NCBI RefSeq assembly: GCF_022376445.1
Contig: NW_025955051.1
Span: 62,001 to 126,000 of the forward strand
Source: Fomitopsis serialis
Taxonomy: Eukaryota; Basidiomycota; Agaricomycetes; Polyporales; Fomitopsidaceae
Length of the DNA: 64,000 nt
Reading direction: 5' to 3'
This document shows, piece by piece, positions 46,516 to 58,425 of this stretch; the stretch's first letter is position 1; each line of letters starts with the position of its first letter. The translations under genes were made by a program, and so were the position numbers. The notes beneath the pieces were generated by a model. The model worked only from the letters and a program-made list of their open reading frames with translations. It searched no databases and had not been told where the DNA came from.

Positions 46516-48690
46516 ATGTTCAAAATACTGGCAGCGGGAGTTGCTTGCGCCCTCGGCGTCGTTGCCTATCACGTCTACCAGAGCGGCGTTCTTGTAGCTA
46601 TCCTCATCTGCCTTGTCGCGTATCTCGCAGCCCAGGCCGTCCCTGCTCTACGCACCAAGAGGCCATACCCTCCCGGTCCGCCCGGATGGCCTATCATACG
46701 CAATCTGCTCCAGATTCCCCAGGACAACCCATGGCTCGTTTACTCTGCTTGGGCAGACACCTACGGTATGTGCATCCTCACGCTGCTACCCTCGATCATC
46801 GAGTCATGCTCATTTGGTTCGTCGACGGTCCGCGACGTTCAAAGGCGATGTCGTCCATCTTGAAGCCCTCAGCGACCACCTCGTAATCCTCAACACCGCT
46901 CAGGCGGCCAAGGACCTCCTCGATGGCCGGTCCACCATATACTCTGATCGCCCAGAGTCAGTACGTGATCTCTGTTGCATCTTGCACTCTCCAGAAACTA
47001 ACGGACGCGTAGGTCATGGCAGAGCTGTGAGCTAGATCCCATGCTTAGTGTGCCCCGTTTGCCGCGTCGCTGACTCGCCCGCCATGTGCCACGCGCAGCT
47101 CAGGATTCGGCGTTGAAATGCCCATGCTGTCTTACAACGACAAGTGGCGAAGGCAGCGCAAGATCGTCGCCCAGTCATTCAATTCGGGCTTGGTTCCGCG
47201 CTACTACCCGATCCAGGAGCATGAGGCGCGCCGCCTCGCGCAGGGCATTCTCCGGCACCCCGAGACGCTTGTCAACCAGACAAAGACGTGAGTGTACGAC
47301 ATTGCGAGTACGTAGCGTGTACTGACAGCGACGATAGACGGATCGCGGCGATCATCATGCGCGTGACGTACGGCTACACTGTCAAGGGTGAGGACGACCC
47401 GATGATCACCGTCCCGTTCGCCGCCATGGTCAATTTCGGCGCCGCGACGGAGCCGGGCGCGTGGATCGTGGACTTTATTCCGCAGAGTGAGTGCTCGGGC
47501 GAGTTGGCGAGTGGGGATACGCGTCTGACGCGCAGGTATGCGCAGTACAGTATCTGCCGCGCTGGATGCCTGGGGCGTCGTTCTTGCGCACCGCGGAGCG
47601 CTTCAAGGAACTCGAGCACAAGGCCTCGTGGAGCCCGTACCTGTATTGCAAGCAGAGACTCGTGCGCATCTGCGTCCCGTATCTCGCTCGGTACTGACGA
47701 GAGAGCCTATCTGCAGCAAGAAGGATTTGCGGACACGTGTCTGGTTGCGTCCACGCTGGATGAGTTCGAAGGCAAGATGAACAATGAAGATGAGGCCGCC
47801 CTCGTCTGGGCCGCATCCTCCGGGCTCGGCGGCGGGCTGGACACGGTGCGTAGCGCTGCAGCCGCGTCCCGCTGCGCGGAAACTGAAGCGCCGCCTGCCT
47901 CAGAACATGTCCACCACATTTACGTTCCTGCTCGCCATGGTGCGGCACCCGGACGTCCAGGCGAAAGCTCAGGCTGAGATCGACCAGGTGGTGGGCAGTG
48001 AGCGACTGCCGTCGATCACGGACAGGCCGTCGCTGCCGTATGTGAGGAGCGTGATAACGGAAGTATTCCGCTGGTACCCGCCTACCCCGCTAGGTGCGTG
48101 CATCTCGTGTCCCAGGTCGACGTCGCTGACGGACCGTCTTAAGGCCTGCCTCACGCGCTGCGACAAGACGACGTGTACAAGGACTGTCTGTTGCCCAAGT
48201 CGTCGATCATCATCCCGAATGTTTGGTCAGTGCAGCGTGTCCCTGCATGGGTCGCCGCTCGGGTAGCAATGCTAACGTGGTGCTCAGGCGCATGCTCCGT
48301 GACCCCAAGGTGTACCCGGAGCCTGGCATGTTCAAGCCGGAGCGGTTTGGCAATGACGATGGCGAGATGCGGAAGGTGATCGATCTCGTCTTCGGGTTTG
48401 GTCGGCGTGCATGCCCTGGGTCGCAGTTCGCGGAGGGCTCCATCTTCGCGATCGTGGCGACCATTCTCGCGACAAGCAATGTTGTGCCGAAGATGGACGA
48501 ACGAGGAAAGCCGATCATTCCTGAGATGGAGTACACGAACGGCATAATAGTGTAAGTGACCAATACACTCACATTCTGGTAATTGACGTGACCGGCCGGC
48601 AGTTTCCCGAAGCACATTGTGTGCGACATCAAGCCGAGATCGATGCGCGCGCAGGAGCTGCTTGAGGAGTGCATCTCTCGTAGCGAATGA
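46516..48690 (+). CDS. Cytochrome P450 monooxygenase (OrdA-like type)
   Basis: ER-anchored heme monooxygenase, substrate unknown. The ATG at 46,516 was chosen over the in-frame ATG 22 codons upstream because it starts directly at the hydrophobic anchor. Then come Y-P-P-G-P-P-G-W-P-I-I-R-N-L-L, G-D-V-V-H-L-E-A-L, and K-W-R-R-Q-R-K-I-V. The I-helix is L-G-G-G-L-D-T followed after an intron by N-M-S-T-T-F. The K-helix is I-T-E-V-F-R-W-Y-P-P (about 48,055-48,084), PERF element F-K-P-E-R-F, and heme loop F-G-F-G-R-R-A-C-P-G (48,391-48,420). Stop TGA 48,688-48,690. Ten or so exons join without a break, with higher GC at third positions than the left-block P450s. It is closest in motif detail to the truncated P450 at 43.5 kb, which is probably its relict paralogue. 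Confidence 0.88.
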
Positions 48691-48715
48691 GCGCAGGCAA
48701 ACGACGCCAACGTAG

Positions 48716-49532
48716 ATGCCACGCAGCCTCTGCGTCCTGACATGTACTCCGGTGCTCCTCGGTATCACCCTGACCAGCTTCGTGTATTGCCAGTTCTTGC
48801 CATTGTCACTGTCGCGGGTGCTCAATTAACATTGCCTTCACTGATTGTCAACATTCTGGGAGATCGACATTCAATTGCCGTATGCACCGGCCCAGGACGC
48901 GGTATGTTCACAGATTTTATTTGGCAGCATGTCCCTTCTTTTCCAGGATACCTGGTACTAATGTTCGTCTTTTAACTGGAGCAGTGAGGCACAGAATCGA
49001 CATTATCATTGGCCCGTCAAGCGGTAACAGTTCTTGCTATGTTCGGTGTTACTTCCACCATGGCTGTCATCGTGTTCTCGGTTCTCTACGGGTTCTTCTC
49101 AGGCGCTAGTACGTCCCCGAGTTTTCTCCTTGCCTATTCTCCCGCTGAATTTCTCATTCGCACTCGCAGCAATCTCGTTGATGCCTGCGTCGGCGGTGAC
49201 GCTCTCAAAGGCTGTGCATGAAATCGTATTTGACTTCTTTCACCGTTCTCTAGCTCTTGTAATAAGGCTGATTCTGGGATAGGTCTCGTCTGGATCTCAA
49301 ATACTTACTCGGCTCGTTCGCTACGCTCATAGACCCATCTCTGGCGCGCTTTTTGACGCGGTGACCGGTGGTACAAGCCACTTGTGTTCAGTTCGGTGAG
49401 CACATGTCGATTCAATCAAGTCTCGAGGTTGGCTTTATGCGCTGTATACGTGCTGACTGCGGTTCTATAGGTCATCTGATGATCTTCGCTGGAGCATCGT
49501 GCATTGTCATAGCGCGAAGGTGGTCGGCATGA
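48716..49532 (+). pseudogene. Monocarboxylate-type MFS transporter, broken fragment
   Basis: Pieces of a fungal MCT-like major-facilitator protein lie in order but in different frames. There is a helix L-L-G-I-T-L-T-S-F-V-Y-C-Q-F at 48,755-48,800, then V-L-Y-G-F-F-S-G-A at about 49,080-49,107. Then come S-L-M-P-A-S-A-V-T-L-S-K-A-V-H-E-I (49,180-49,220), R-L-D-L-K-Y-L-L-G-S-F-A-T-L and P-I-S-G-A-L-F-D-A-V in two different frames near 49,285-49,360, W-Y-K-P-L-V-F-S-S, and finally H-L-M-I-F-A-G-A-S-C-I-V-I-A-R-R ending at 49,532. The order matches the C-terminal half of the family, but most N-terminal helices and frame continuity are missing. The product would not be a transporter. Confidence 0.55.
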
Positions 49533-51656
49533 AAGGGACGTGAAGAATGTAGCTGGACAACATATTTCGTATCCTTTGGCGCTGCTGGCATTGAGTTGTC
49601 ATGTAAACCAACTGTACACCCGTGCTTGGTCCTAGGTGAATGTTTGCCAACATCTTGTAGTGCTGTAGCTCCGCTGGACTCCAACGTTTTACGTGTGTTT
49701 GCAAGGCGCAGGGCCCGACGATATGGATATAGCTGTAAGGTGAATCTTACATTGTTTGCACGTGAAAGCTGCCACAGTACTTACTTATTGCTCATGAGTC
49801 TCATGCATCCAAGTTCAGCAGTCGCACGCCACACTGACCCGTTATGGAAGTGTTCTCCCGCCGGCGCTCCCGGCGTCCTAACTTCGAACCCCTCGGAACG
49901 ACTTGCTCTACAATCGACTGCCATATGCACTGTGTGCCGAGGCTTGTCGTCGCTCTCTGAATTTTGGTCCGCCGTGGCCGATTTTCATCTTTTCGGACTT
50001 GAGTTCTTCGAACGTCGTGGCACAGCCAGGTGGAACCCAAGGGTGAGCGAATGAATACAGAGCTGAGCAATGGTATGCCGTTTCCATGTACACTGTCATA
50101 GTTATGATCCCAGCATAGCTATAGACTGCAGAAACACGGCGGCCCGTACTTCGCGCCTCCGAGTAGTCGTCCCGAAGCTTCAATGTTTCCATGCAGTGCA
50201 CGACTACAAGCATGCGAGAAATGAGGTGTGGTTCATATTTTTACGCCCGAGTTCGATCTGACCATGAGCGTCGTAGATGTTTACTGCGACAGAACACACG
50301 ACAGTCCCGTTCTCCGTGCAATGGGGAAATCTTGCACGGCGACCTTTGTAGTAGGTGAGATGCTTTGCACACGCTATCCAACAGCGCGCACTGGCAAGTA
50401 CCTCGATCTGCTTCGCATATGAACATTGCGGAGTACCACGCGTGTCATTGTAGTGGCGTCATGCAGTTTCACGGAATGGGATAGTGCAGATGGGTCTTAC
50501 GTGCAGTTTGGCACAACCGTGATCGATGGGTTCGATAACGTTGAAGCTGTGTGCTCGCTGAACTTACCATGACTGACAGGCTACTTCTGCTCCCTGAGCT
50601 TCTCACACCTGGACTGTTCGCCGGTGTACGGAGCGCTTTAAGTTCTGACCTGGACCACCAACCCCGCATGATTACTGCCGCGTCTTCGGAACCGAACCGT
50701 ACTTGCTGGATTTGAACCTTGAAGTGAATTGGTGAGTTGCCGAAACCCTCCACTCAGCGCTTAGTGATTTAGCCGTAGGCTGATATTGTCATAGCTCGTC
50801 AGATCGCACAGCAGTACGCAGGCAGGGCATTCATAACCATGGCGGTGAGCACAGGTAAGTACTTGCGTGCCCAATCTATCATCTACGTTTGTACTGACGG
50901 TCCGCTTAACATAGCGTCGATGCCGAGTTGCATCGTCACGTCCTTAGCGCCAAACGCAGATTCATAGTCAGTAAAGTGGTTGATGTTTTTCTGTCTGTCT
51001 TTGATTGTTCTGTCGTAGAGGCATGATTCGCGATACCCTCCATCTCTGTTTGGCCCTACACGTGGTACGTCAGTGGTCCGTAAGTGCACCAGATCCACAG
51101 CGCATCGTGAGCTCTTGCTGTCCTTTTAACCAGGAGACAGTATTGTTTTTTCATCAAGATGCATCTGTACGACTTCGACCCTTGACATCCAGCCTTCCAC
51201 TGGCGTCCATCTTCTTGCGCGTGCCGCCAGTCGGTGTCAGGAATCATCAATCAGAAGCTATGTAATCTCCTCGTATGTCATTTCCACTTATCGTTACACC
51301 ATATCTTCCCTCGCAGCTGTAGTATACATAGCATCCTTGATTGTTGATGTGCTTAACCCATCCCGTCCAGCCCAAGCGCTCAAACCTAGTCTCGTATCGC
51401 CATTTGTGCAACGGAAGATCCATTCAGCTGACACCACTGTTGACGTGTTTATGATCTGTTTCCGACTCATGTGTGAGATAGCATACGGTGCGACCGGCGG
51501 GTTCATAGCCACCATCTGCACTATGGAAAGGGTGCAGTTGCGATAGCATGCAGGGCGCGCACACATAAACTGTGCGTCGAGAGAAGTACACTCCCGCGCT
51601 TTGCAGGAACCTCGGCAAGTCATTGATTGTGTCGTACCCCTCAGCTGTCCTCAGGT
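49533..51656. other. Intergenic, transporter remnant to membrane-protein gene
   Basis: About 2.1 kb with only short frames. The hydrophobic stretch at 51,300-51,540 (+ strand) could be a decayed membrane segment, but I could not place it in a family. Confidence 0.35.
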
Positions 51657-52983
51657 ATGGCTAGCATTGAGTTCGGTGTCGACGAAGCGTACCTCATTGC
51701 TGCCTGGTTTGAATCATTTTGGTGGGGTATGTCTGTGGTCTCCTTCGGCTGCATAGCTCGCTCACCCAAAGATAGGTTTATACACTCTCCTGTTCAGCAT
51801 CACAACATACGCTATTCTTCGGCATTCTGGTGTCAAGCACGCGTTCAATGTATTCACGGCGGCAGTACTACTACTGTGAGTTCTACCCACACCTCAGCGA
51901 ATATCAAGGTCGCATTGCTCAGACTTTGTTAGCTATATGATTGCGACTGCTCATATGGCTATTGTGCTACGGAACCTTATCAACGCTTTCATAGTCTATC
52001 GCGACACAATTGGCCCAGATGCATATTATGAGAACGTGGGCAGCGGGCTGTATGTCTCTGCGCAGTTCCTGTACATATCCGGTGTATGTGTCCTAGTAGA
52101 ATCACACGAAACGAACTGACATTTCTGTAGAAACTTGTTTCTGATTCTGTGGTTATCTGGCGTCTATGGATCGTCTGGGGACAACAGTACTGGGCTGTTG
52201 CATTGCCCATCTGCTTGTGGATTGGGACTGCGAGTAAGCCTCTGAGTCGGTTATATGCGTTCGAGTCCGTGCTGATCCATGCTATTGCGCAGTCTCGTCA
52301 CTTGGCGCGGGCTCACATCTAGCTCTACCCCACCCCGAGGCACAGTCGGCGATTCGATGGGGATACGGCATGTATGTCACATCCCTCGTAATGAACATCT
52401 ATGCAACCGCCCTGATTGCAGGGCGAATATGGTTCGTCGTAATCATTTCAACACCTGAGTGGAACTCACAGTAGCGTCTAGGTATATGAACTATCAGCAT
52501 CGCATGGCGATAGCCAAGGACCATCCATATTCACGCCTCATTCTGCTCATCATCGAGTCGGGCAGCTTCCTTGCGATAGCGAAGATCATTGAAATCTCCT
52601 TATATTGCATTTCTCTCGACTCTGCGACTTCTCGTGACCAATCTTGTTGGATTTTGCTTGATGTGATGCCCCAATTAATGGTAGGCTTAAGCTGACATCG
52701 CCATTGCTCGTGCTCACATATTCTGACTTAGGGAATCATCCCGACGTTAATCATCCTAGCGGCCAAGATCGGTTTAACCCGGAACGATGACCACTACTCA
52801 ACACAAACGAGACATACTTACAGCATAGCATTTGCACCTGGCGACCAGGTTCAGCTCCCGCGGACTGACCTCACATCGTCATCTCCATGCTTCGGAGAGG
52901 ATCTAAGCGGACCTACGGTGAAAGCCCATTCCAGCATAGCGCTCTCTGCACCCCGACCTGCAGTTTGCAGAGACAATGTGTAG
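51657..52983 (+). CDS. Seven-helix integral membrane protein, basidiomycete-expanded family, function unknown
   Basis: The ATG at 51,657 gives M-A-S-I-E-F-G-V-D-E-A-Y-L-I-A-A-W-F-E-S, then introns separate further membrane segments. These are I-T-T-Y-A-I-L-R-H-S-G-V-K, A-H-M-A-I-V-L-R-N-L-I-N-A-F-I-V-Y-R-D-T, and the family motif S-D-S-V-V-I-W-R-L-W-I-V-W-G-Q (about 52,140-52,185). Then come M-Y-V-T-S-L-V-M-N-I-Y-A-T-A-L, I-I-E-S-G-S-F-L-A-I-A-K-I-I-E-I and, after the last intron, G-I-I-P-T-L-I-I-L-A-A-K-I-G-L followed by a hydrophilic tail. Stop TAG at 52,981-52,983. The V-I-W-R-L-W plus E-S-G plus late I-P-T-L-I pattern marks a large uncharacterised Agaricomycete family, distinct from the DUF6534-like gene at 17,449. 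It appears complete. Confidence 0.75.
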
Positions 52984-53824
52984 CGAAGCGAGTAGGCGTG
53001 TTCCAATCAGATAGTGCTTCATGCCAAGCTTCCACACGTTCCAGTCAGTACGAACTTCTGTCATGTTGTTTGCAGTAGTGCGATAGTCAAACGCGCTGCC
53101 TAGAGATATATCATTGGGAATTGCCATTTGCAAAATGAGGATTGTTGAAAATCAAGACGTCGACTGGTAGCGCAATCATTCCTGTTATCAGGATGATGCG
53201 AGGCAACGAGACCTCGTAGGGTCTATACCATACATCTCGTGGTTCAGAAGGTGCCTACTGTGACGTACTATAAGCATGCCGGTACTTGCCTCGTGTCCGA
53301 CAGGGGGACTGACTGAATATATACCCATTCTCAGTCGCGGTCAACGACGGAATCAGCATACACACCCATACACACCTGGAGCAAGATCGCGGATCGAGAT
53401 GATTCAAATGTCGTTTTGCCGTGGTCTTTGCCGCGCTCAGATATTTGACATACCTCGCGGTCTCATCGGTGATCCAGTGTTTTACTGGCATAAATGGAAT
53501 CCCCTCCTCCTCCTCCTCCTCCTCAACGGAGAATTTCTGGACCCCGGGCTTTCAATATCTCAGTTGATTCGGCTCATCTTGCCCATCCATGTGATGTCGA
53601 TAAGGCAGTGTAACTCACACGGCGTACAGCCTGTTGTGGGCGCATGAGTATCCTGATAGGATGGGCGGCCTTCTCCTGCAACGCTCTACTACTTCAAGGA
53701 CCCCCTTTCGCACTGAGGCAGCATAAACTCTCTGGTATCTTTTCCCGGTCAGTACGATGCGTCTACTGTAGATCTTTTCAACATAGCTAATGGGTTGTTA
53801 CCTGGTTCGAAGGTTGACTCCACA
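52984..53824. other. Intergenic upstream of alpha/beta hydrolase
   Basis: No gene. Contains a CTC microsatellite at about 53,503-53,524 inside the string tggaatcccctcctcctcc, which recurs at 56,561. Confidence 0.5.
53503..53524. repeat. CTC trinucleotide microsatellite
   Basis: About seven CTC units. The same unit with the same left flank (tggaatcccctcctcctcc) occurs at 56,561-56,582, so the two may share an origin. Confidence 0.7.
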
Positions 53825-54893
53825 ATGCCCACCATCACCTACTCGCGTGTCGACTCGCTCGAAATCCAGCTGGATTACGATTTACCCTCTCATGTCACCA
53901 GTGGCTCTTTGGGTGTGTTCATTTACCTTCACGGTGGAGGCATCATCACAGGTTCTCGCAAGGATGCGTTCTTCCCTGACTCTATGAAAGGTGAGAGCGC
54001 CCTCGCATCTGTGAATTGTGTCCGAACTCACTATATGTGGTTCAACCAGAATCAGTCTTGAGAAACGGTGCCATATTCATGGGTGCCGACTATCGTCTAT
54101 TGTATCCCTCCACAGGCTTCGACGTCATCGACGACATGAAGGCCCTCTTCTCATTCCTATCAAACCCAAACTTCTCGGAAGACCATTTGCCGAGCGGGAT
54201 ATCGTTGGATGCATCTCGCATTGCCCTTGTAGGGGCTTCTGGAGGAGCATATCCTGCGATGGCCGCGGGCCTCTACGCTCAACCGAAGCCGAAGGCTCTT
54301 CTCTTGCTGTTTGGCATGGGCGGAGACATGCTGGGAGATAGCTGGGTTGCGCCCAAGAGCGGGTTCATGCCGTTCCCTGGATCCGAGAGCGTAACAGAAG
54401 CGTCTCTCAGCCACCTTCTGGAGCGTCCTCCACCCCCTATCTCAGACGCACCAGTGAAGATCCAGCCCGACCAGACCCTTCGCGACGACGAGGGTCGCAT
54501 GGGCCTGTTCATGCACTGGTGGCGAACGGGCGAACTTCTGGACTATGTCGTGGGGAACCCGTCTCCGCCACTCTGCGCTCCTTGCCGCCCGCTCAACGCC
54601 TCGCCGCTGTACCTGCCCATTTGCGTCTGGCCATCCTACAAGCCCACCTGGACGACGAGTTCCCCCCGACATGCCTCGTGCACGGGGAGCAAGACGGTCT
54701 TGTGGATCCCGCTGAATCGAAGACGACGTATGGTCGTCTGAAGGAATTGGGTGTCAAGACGGAATTGGTGCTCGTTCCGGACGCTATCCATGCGCTCATG
54801 TCGCCCACCAATCCGGCGGCGCCAGCTGTGGCGGCCGAGGATGCATATGCGGAGGGTTTGAGCTTCGTGTTCACGGAGTTGTTGAGCGAGTAG
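53825..54893 (+). CDS. Alpha/beta hydrolase (HSL/esterase type) with one frameshift
   Basis: Serine hydrolase of the alpha/beta-hydrolase-3 type. The ATG at 53,825 leads into the oxyanion segment Y-L-H-G-G-G-I-I-T-G (about 53,923-53,952). An intron at 53,991-54,055 is followed by G-A-D-Y-R-L-L-Y-P-S, then the nucleophile elbow G-A-S-G-G-A (54,232-54,249). A later frame supplies the acid in G-E-Q-D-G-L-V-D and the histidine in P-D-A-I-H-A-L-M (54,778-54,801), so all three catalytic residues exist. The two frames meet at a run of four G (54,552-54,555). One extra G would restore D-Y-V-V-G-E-P-V-S-A-T-L. This is either a homopolymer sequencing error or a recent inactivation. End TAG 54,891-54,893. 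An upstream in-frame ATG at 53,795 is possible. Confidence 0.75.
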
Positions 54894-55524
54894 TGGAGGG
54901 TCCGCAGGCAGAGCAATCCCGGTGCTCAAATCTAGTACATTGATTACTTTCGTATTCTCGTTATGCGTAGCGTAAAATGCCGGAAATGCTTGACGCTGCG
55001 ACGACGCAGACTTGGACGAACTTACGAGGATGTGCGCCAAGGGCCACCGGGCACCAACCCCAACTGACTCCCTCCTCTTCCTTGACTCTTCTCTGATCAG
55101 TTATAGGCCAGAGGACGCATCTCTGATCAGGTTGCTCACCCCAGTGCTCGATGGGAATTCTATATTAGCTCGGCTGGCGCCATCATTGACCAGGATAGTG
55201 TTCATCGGGAACATCGCAACGTTGAATACAAGGAGCCACCCGTCGCGTTGTCTGTGTATGTAGACGCGGTCCAAGACGTTTGTGTCGATCCTACTAACTT
55301 CCTCCTTTCGTGAGCCCCCGGCATGTATGAGATGTGACAGCATTCATTAGCGTTATGAAGTCGTTGCAACGAGTTGCGATACGGGAGACGGAACAATTGA
55401 ATATCTGTCATCTTCAGTATGACTGGAAGCCCACAACAGCCCGCATAACAAATGGACGCCCTTGCATATTGTACAATCGGCACGAGGCCCGCTGTCTGTC
55501 GACCCATGCGGCCGGGGCCATGCC
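54894..55524. other. Convergent 3' flanks of two hydrolase genes
   Basis: Lies between the stop of the + strand hydrolase and the stop of the - strand hydrolase remnant. No gene seen. Confidence 0.5.
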
Positions 55525-55990
55525 TTACGCCAGTGCTTCGAGATAGACCTGAACGGCCTTCTCAGGGTCGTCCCAGTGCATCTACAGATGGACAGTCAGT
55601 AGAACCGGAACTCGTCGACGCCCACGCACGAAGTGGTTAATGCCCAATAACATCTTGTAGTCCACGAAACCTCCACCGCGTTCTCTATCGTCATCCTGAA
55701 CCGCCCAGAACGCCGTGATCGGGAAAGGGCAGGTAACATCGCCCGTCAAGAACCACACCTTCAGGTCCGCGAGCCGCGCACGCGCAGCGCGGTCGAAGCA
55801 CGCTCTGCGGTACGTGACGAGAGCATGGGGCACAGTACTTGCCCTCGCAAGACCGAACACTCCAGGACTTCCTCGATGAACTCCCGCCGGTCCTCGCGGG
55901 ACATGGTGTAGATCAACGGACGGCGGGACACGGAGGAGATGATGTGGGGGAGGACGTCCGTGCCGCGCGTTGAGAGGTCTCCGTGATCTT
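55525..55990 (-). pseudogene. Alpha/beta hydrolase, 3' fragment, frame-broken
   Basis: The - strand gives R-G-T-D-V-L-P-H-I and Y-T-M-S-R-E-D-R-R-E-F-I-E-E-V-L-E in one frame. A frame change follows at about 55,835-55,860, then R-A-C-F-D-R-A-A-R-A-R-L-A-D-L-K-V-W-F and G-D-V-T-C-P-F-P-I-T-A-F-W-A, then G-F-V-D-Y-K-M-L-L-G-I-N-H-F. After an intron (about 55,582-55,632) the last exon reads M-H-W-D-D-P-E-K-A-V-Q-V-Y-L-E-A-L-A and stops at 55,525-55,527. The G-x-N-H-F-x-H-W-D-D-P-E block carries the catalytic histidine of this family. The nucleophile half is missing; upstream DNA turns into a low-complexity array at 56,070. Not the same subfamily as the hydrolase at 53,825. Confidence 0.65.
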
Positions 55991-56069
55991 TCTCCGAGGC
56001 ACCTACCCATACATCAGATGCCGTAGGGCCGAGCACAGGAATACCCATGGGTATCCCGAGCTCGACTTG

Positions 56070-56455
56070 TATCCTTGCCCGCCCGGGTACAGACCCGCAA
56101 CCGCGGGTACGGGTTCCGCAGGAGCAAAGGTGAGTCCGGGGGTCCACGGGCAAGTGGGAGAGCGTAAGCCCGGGCGAGCGGGTCCACGAGCAAGTAGGTG
56201 CGCGGATGGGTGGGTGATCGCATGGGCAAGTAGCCGAGCAGGTGACCGAGCGAGTAGACGGGAGCACTACCGAGAGGGGGCACAATCGAGGGGCCGTAGG
56301 TGAGAGGGCAAGAATGCGAGACTGGGCGGGCAGGTCATCAGACGAGTGAGTTGACGAGAAAGCGAGGGAGAGCAAGCGAGCAGGCGGGCCCGTGAGCTAG
56401 GAAGAGGGCGAGAGCAGGCGACCAAGTGGGCGAGCGAGCGAGCACCTCGGCAGGC
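56070..56455. repeat. Degenerate purine-rich array (GCGAG/GGCAAG-type), left arm
   Basis: Dense, imperfect repeats of gcgag, gggcgag, gagcaag and caggt-type words, almost free of C/T runs on the + strand. Its reverse complement resembles the array at 58,075-58,425. Confidence 0.7.
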
Positions 56456-58074
56456 TAACTAGTTCTGCAGACGCAGACGCACCATATATACGCCTTCAGA
56501 GACCTTTGATACTGAGCACTGTCACGCGTGGCGAGGCCTACGGCGCTCAAGCATGGTGAACTGGAATCCCCTCCTCCTCCTCCTTCGTAGCGCGGCAACC
56601 GCGGGCGCTTCTGGCGCCGGTGAGTTTTGCTCGCGCGTTCAGTCGTCGGTATGACCTCATTGACGTCTTCATGGTGCTGATTGTGAGGCACAGAGTCCAA
56701 AAATGAGCCTTTCTAGTTCGTACGCCGAGTAGCTGGCCAGCGGTGAAAGGAGGAGACAGACACGGGACGCAACGTGACCGAGGCGCGTGGCGGCTTTTGC
56801 TGCGTAGCGCAAACAGGCACAAACGCCCAAACCGTACATACTGAGTTGATCTACGATCGTGGTCATCCAACTCGACCTCGCCCAACTGCTATCACTGCAC
56901 TTCAACGCGAAATTTCCACGTGGAATAAGCGGGGGAGAGACGGTATATTCTGTACCTTACCTATTAATATCGCGCCCGACCGATGTCCTGCCTCTTTCCC
57001 TCTCTTTCCTCGATTGGAGCCTGATTTGGAGCCACCATGACGCGAGCTCGTGACGTATTACCACGACGCGTCGCGAGCATCGTGGCTTTCGCGCATACAT
57101 CCACCTCATCGACATCCTTGATCCACAACTCCCACCTCCATGCAAAGTTGCAACCGTCGAGTCGCGTGTTCAAGGCCCCTTTACGGTATGCAATGCGGTG
57201 CAAGCCTAAGGCGTAGTAGTCCGAGTCAGGCGAATCATGCAGGCACGACTGGAGATCGAGTAGCTAGTGTGGCACTGCGGCGTGCGCACAGAAGACCTAC
57301 AGGTGAGTGAGTATGGCTGGGGTCGAACGAGCTGCATTGCGATGCGCGCAGCGACGGACTGACCTGGGCTCGACTTGCAGGAGGTGGGCAGCCGCCGGCG
57401 GCGTCCGCGTTGGTCTGTTTTGGACAGTTGGTCCGAGTCGCGCGCTCGTCTTTGAGTTAAAACCGCCACTCTGTGAGCACGTCTGTGATCTCGATCGGAG
57501 GGAGGGACTTACCCGATGTAAGCATACGCCGCCACGGCACTGTCTCGCAAATGATGATCATCCGGAGTCCATGGCTCAACACAGCTGACAAACTCGGGAA
57601 AGCAGAAATTTCCTGTCTGCTCGTAAGTACTTCTGCTTTAATTGCCATCATTTGTGAGCTCAATATCAGCCTTCTACGGCATGCACATGGTGTCATACAG
57701 CCGCTCCTCGCGCAGGCCGGGGAGGAGAAGATGCGAATTCGCGAGAAAGCTTTACAGAAAAGGTACGTACAACTCCCAGGTTCGGAACATGTACATCGCT
57801 GACCATGATGCGGAAAGTGGTCTTCCGGCCCTACAGCACATTTCTGATACTGTAATTTTCGCTCCGACAGCTCCGAGTCTGTTGCCGCTGCAAATGGCAT
57901 GGTCCCTGAGTCTGGTTTCGCACATGGGTAACAGAATGAAGTCAGCGGTACTAAAATAGGTGCGGCATTCTCGGAAACTAGCTTTGTGCGCACTCGACAT
58001 GACGACTATGGGTCCAGCAGCGAGCCAGGTATGAGGCTGTGACATCGCCCTCTTGCTACTAGTAGTTTGCTTAC
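56456..58074. other. 1.6 kb stretch enclosed by inverted low-complexity arms
   Basis: Open frames on both strands (for example - strand 57,457-57,993, 178 codons; + strand 57,473-57,802) have no recognised motif. The + strand piece reads L-L-A-Q-A-G-E-E-K-M-R-I-R-E-K-A-L-Q, which is helical but unassigned. It also contains the recurrent tggaatcccctcctcctcc string at 56,561. Confidence 0.4.
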
Positions 58075-58425
58075 TACCTGCTTGCTCGCACACTGCTCGC
58101 TCGCCCTCGTCACCTGCTCGCCTGCTCTCGTCGTCCTTCTCGCCCGCTCGTCCTCCGTCACCTCGCCGGCCTGCCTTCCTTTTCCCTCATACTAGCCAGC
58201 TCGCCCGCCTGCTTGCTCGCGCACTCGGCTTATTGTCCGACCGCTCGTTCACCCTCAGGCTCTCTTCCCCCCTCGCCTCTTGCCCGCTCGCCTTCCTGCC
58301 CGGCGCCGGCTCGTGCTTGCCCGCCTGTGCTCCCCCTCTAGCCAGCTCTCCCACATGCCTGCTCGTGCTCGTCTTTTTACCCACTTGCCCTTCTCGGCCG
58401 TCCACCCATCTTCCTGCGCGAGCTG
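58075..58425. repeat. Degenerate pyrimidine-rich array (CTCGC/CTTGCC-type), right arm
   Basis: Runs of ctgctcgc, ctcgcc, cttgcccg words; the complement of the word set in the left arm at 56,070-56,455. Confidence 0.7.

Noticed and set aside
57457..57993. 178-codon open frame on the - strand between low-complexity arms
   Set aside because: Cysteine-rich but in no arrangement I recognise; overlaps an equally plausible + strand frame.
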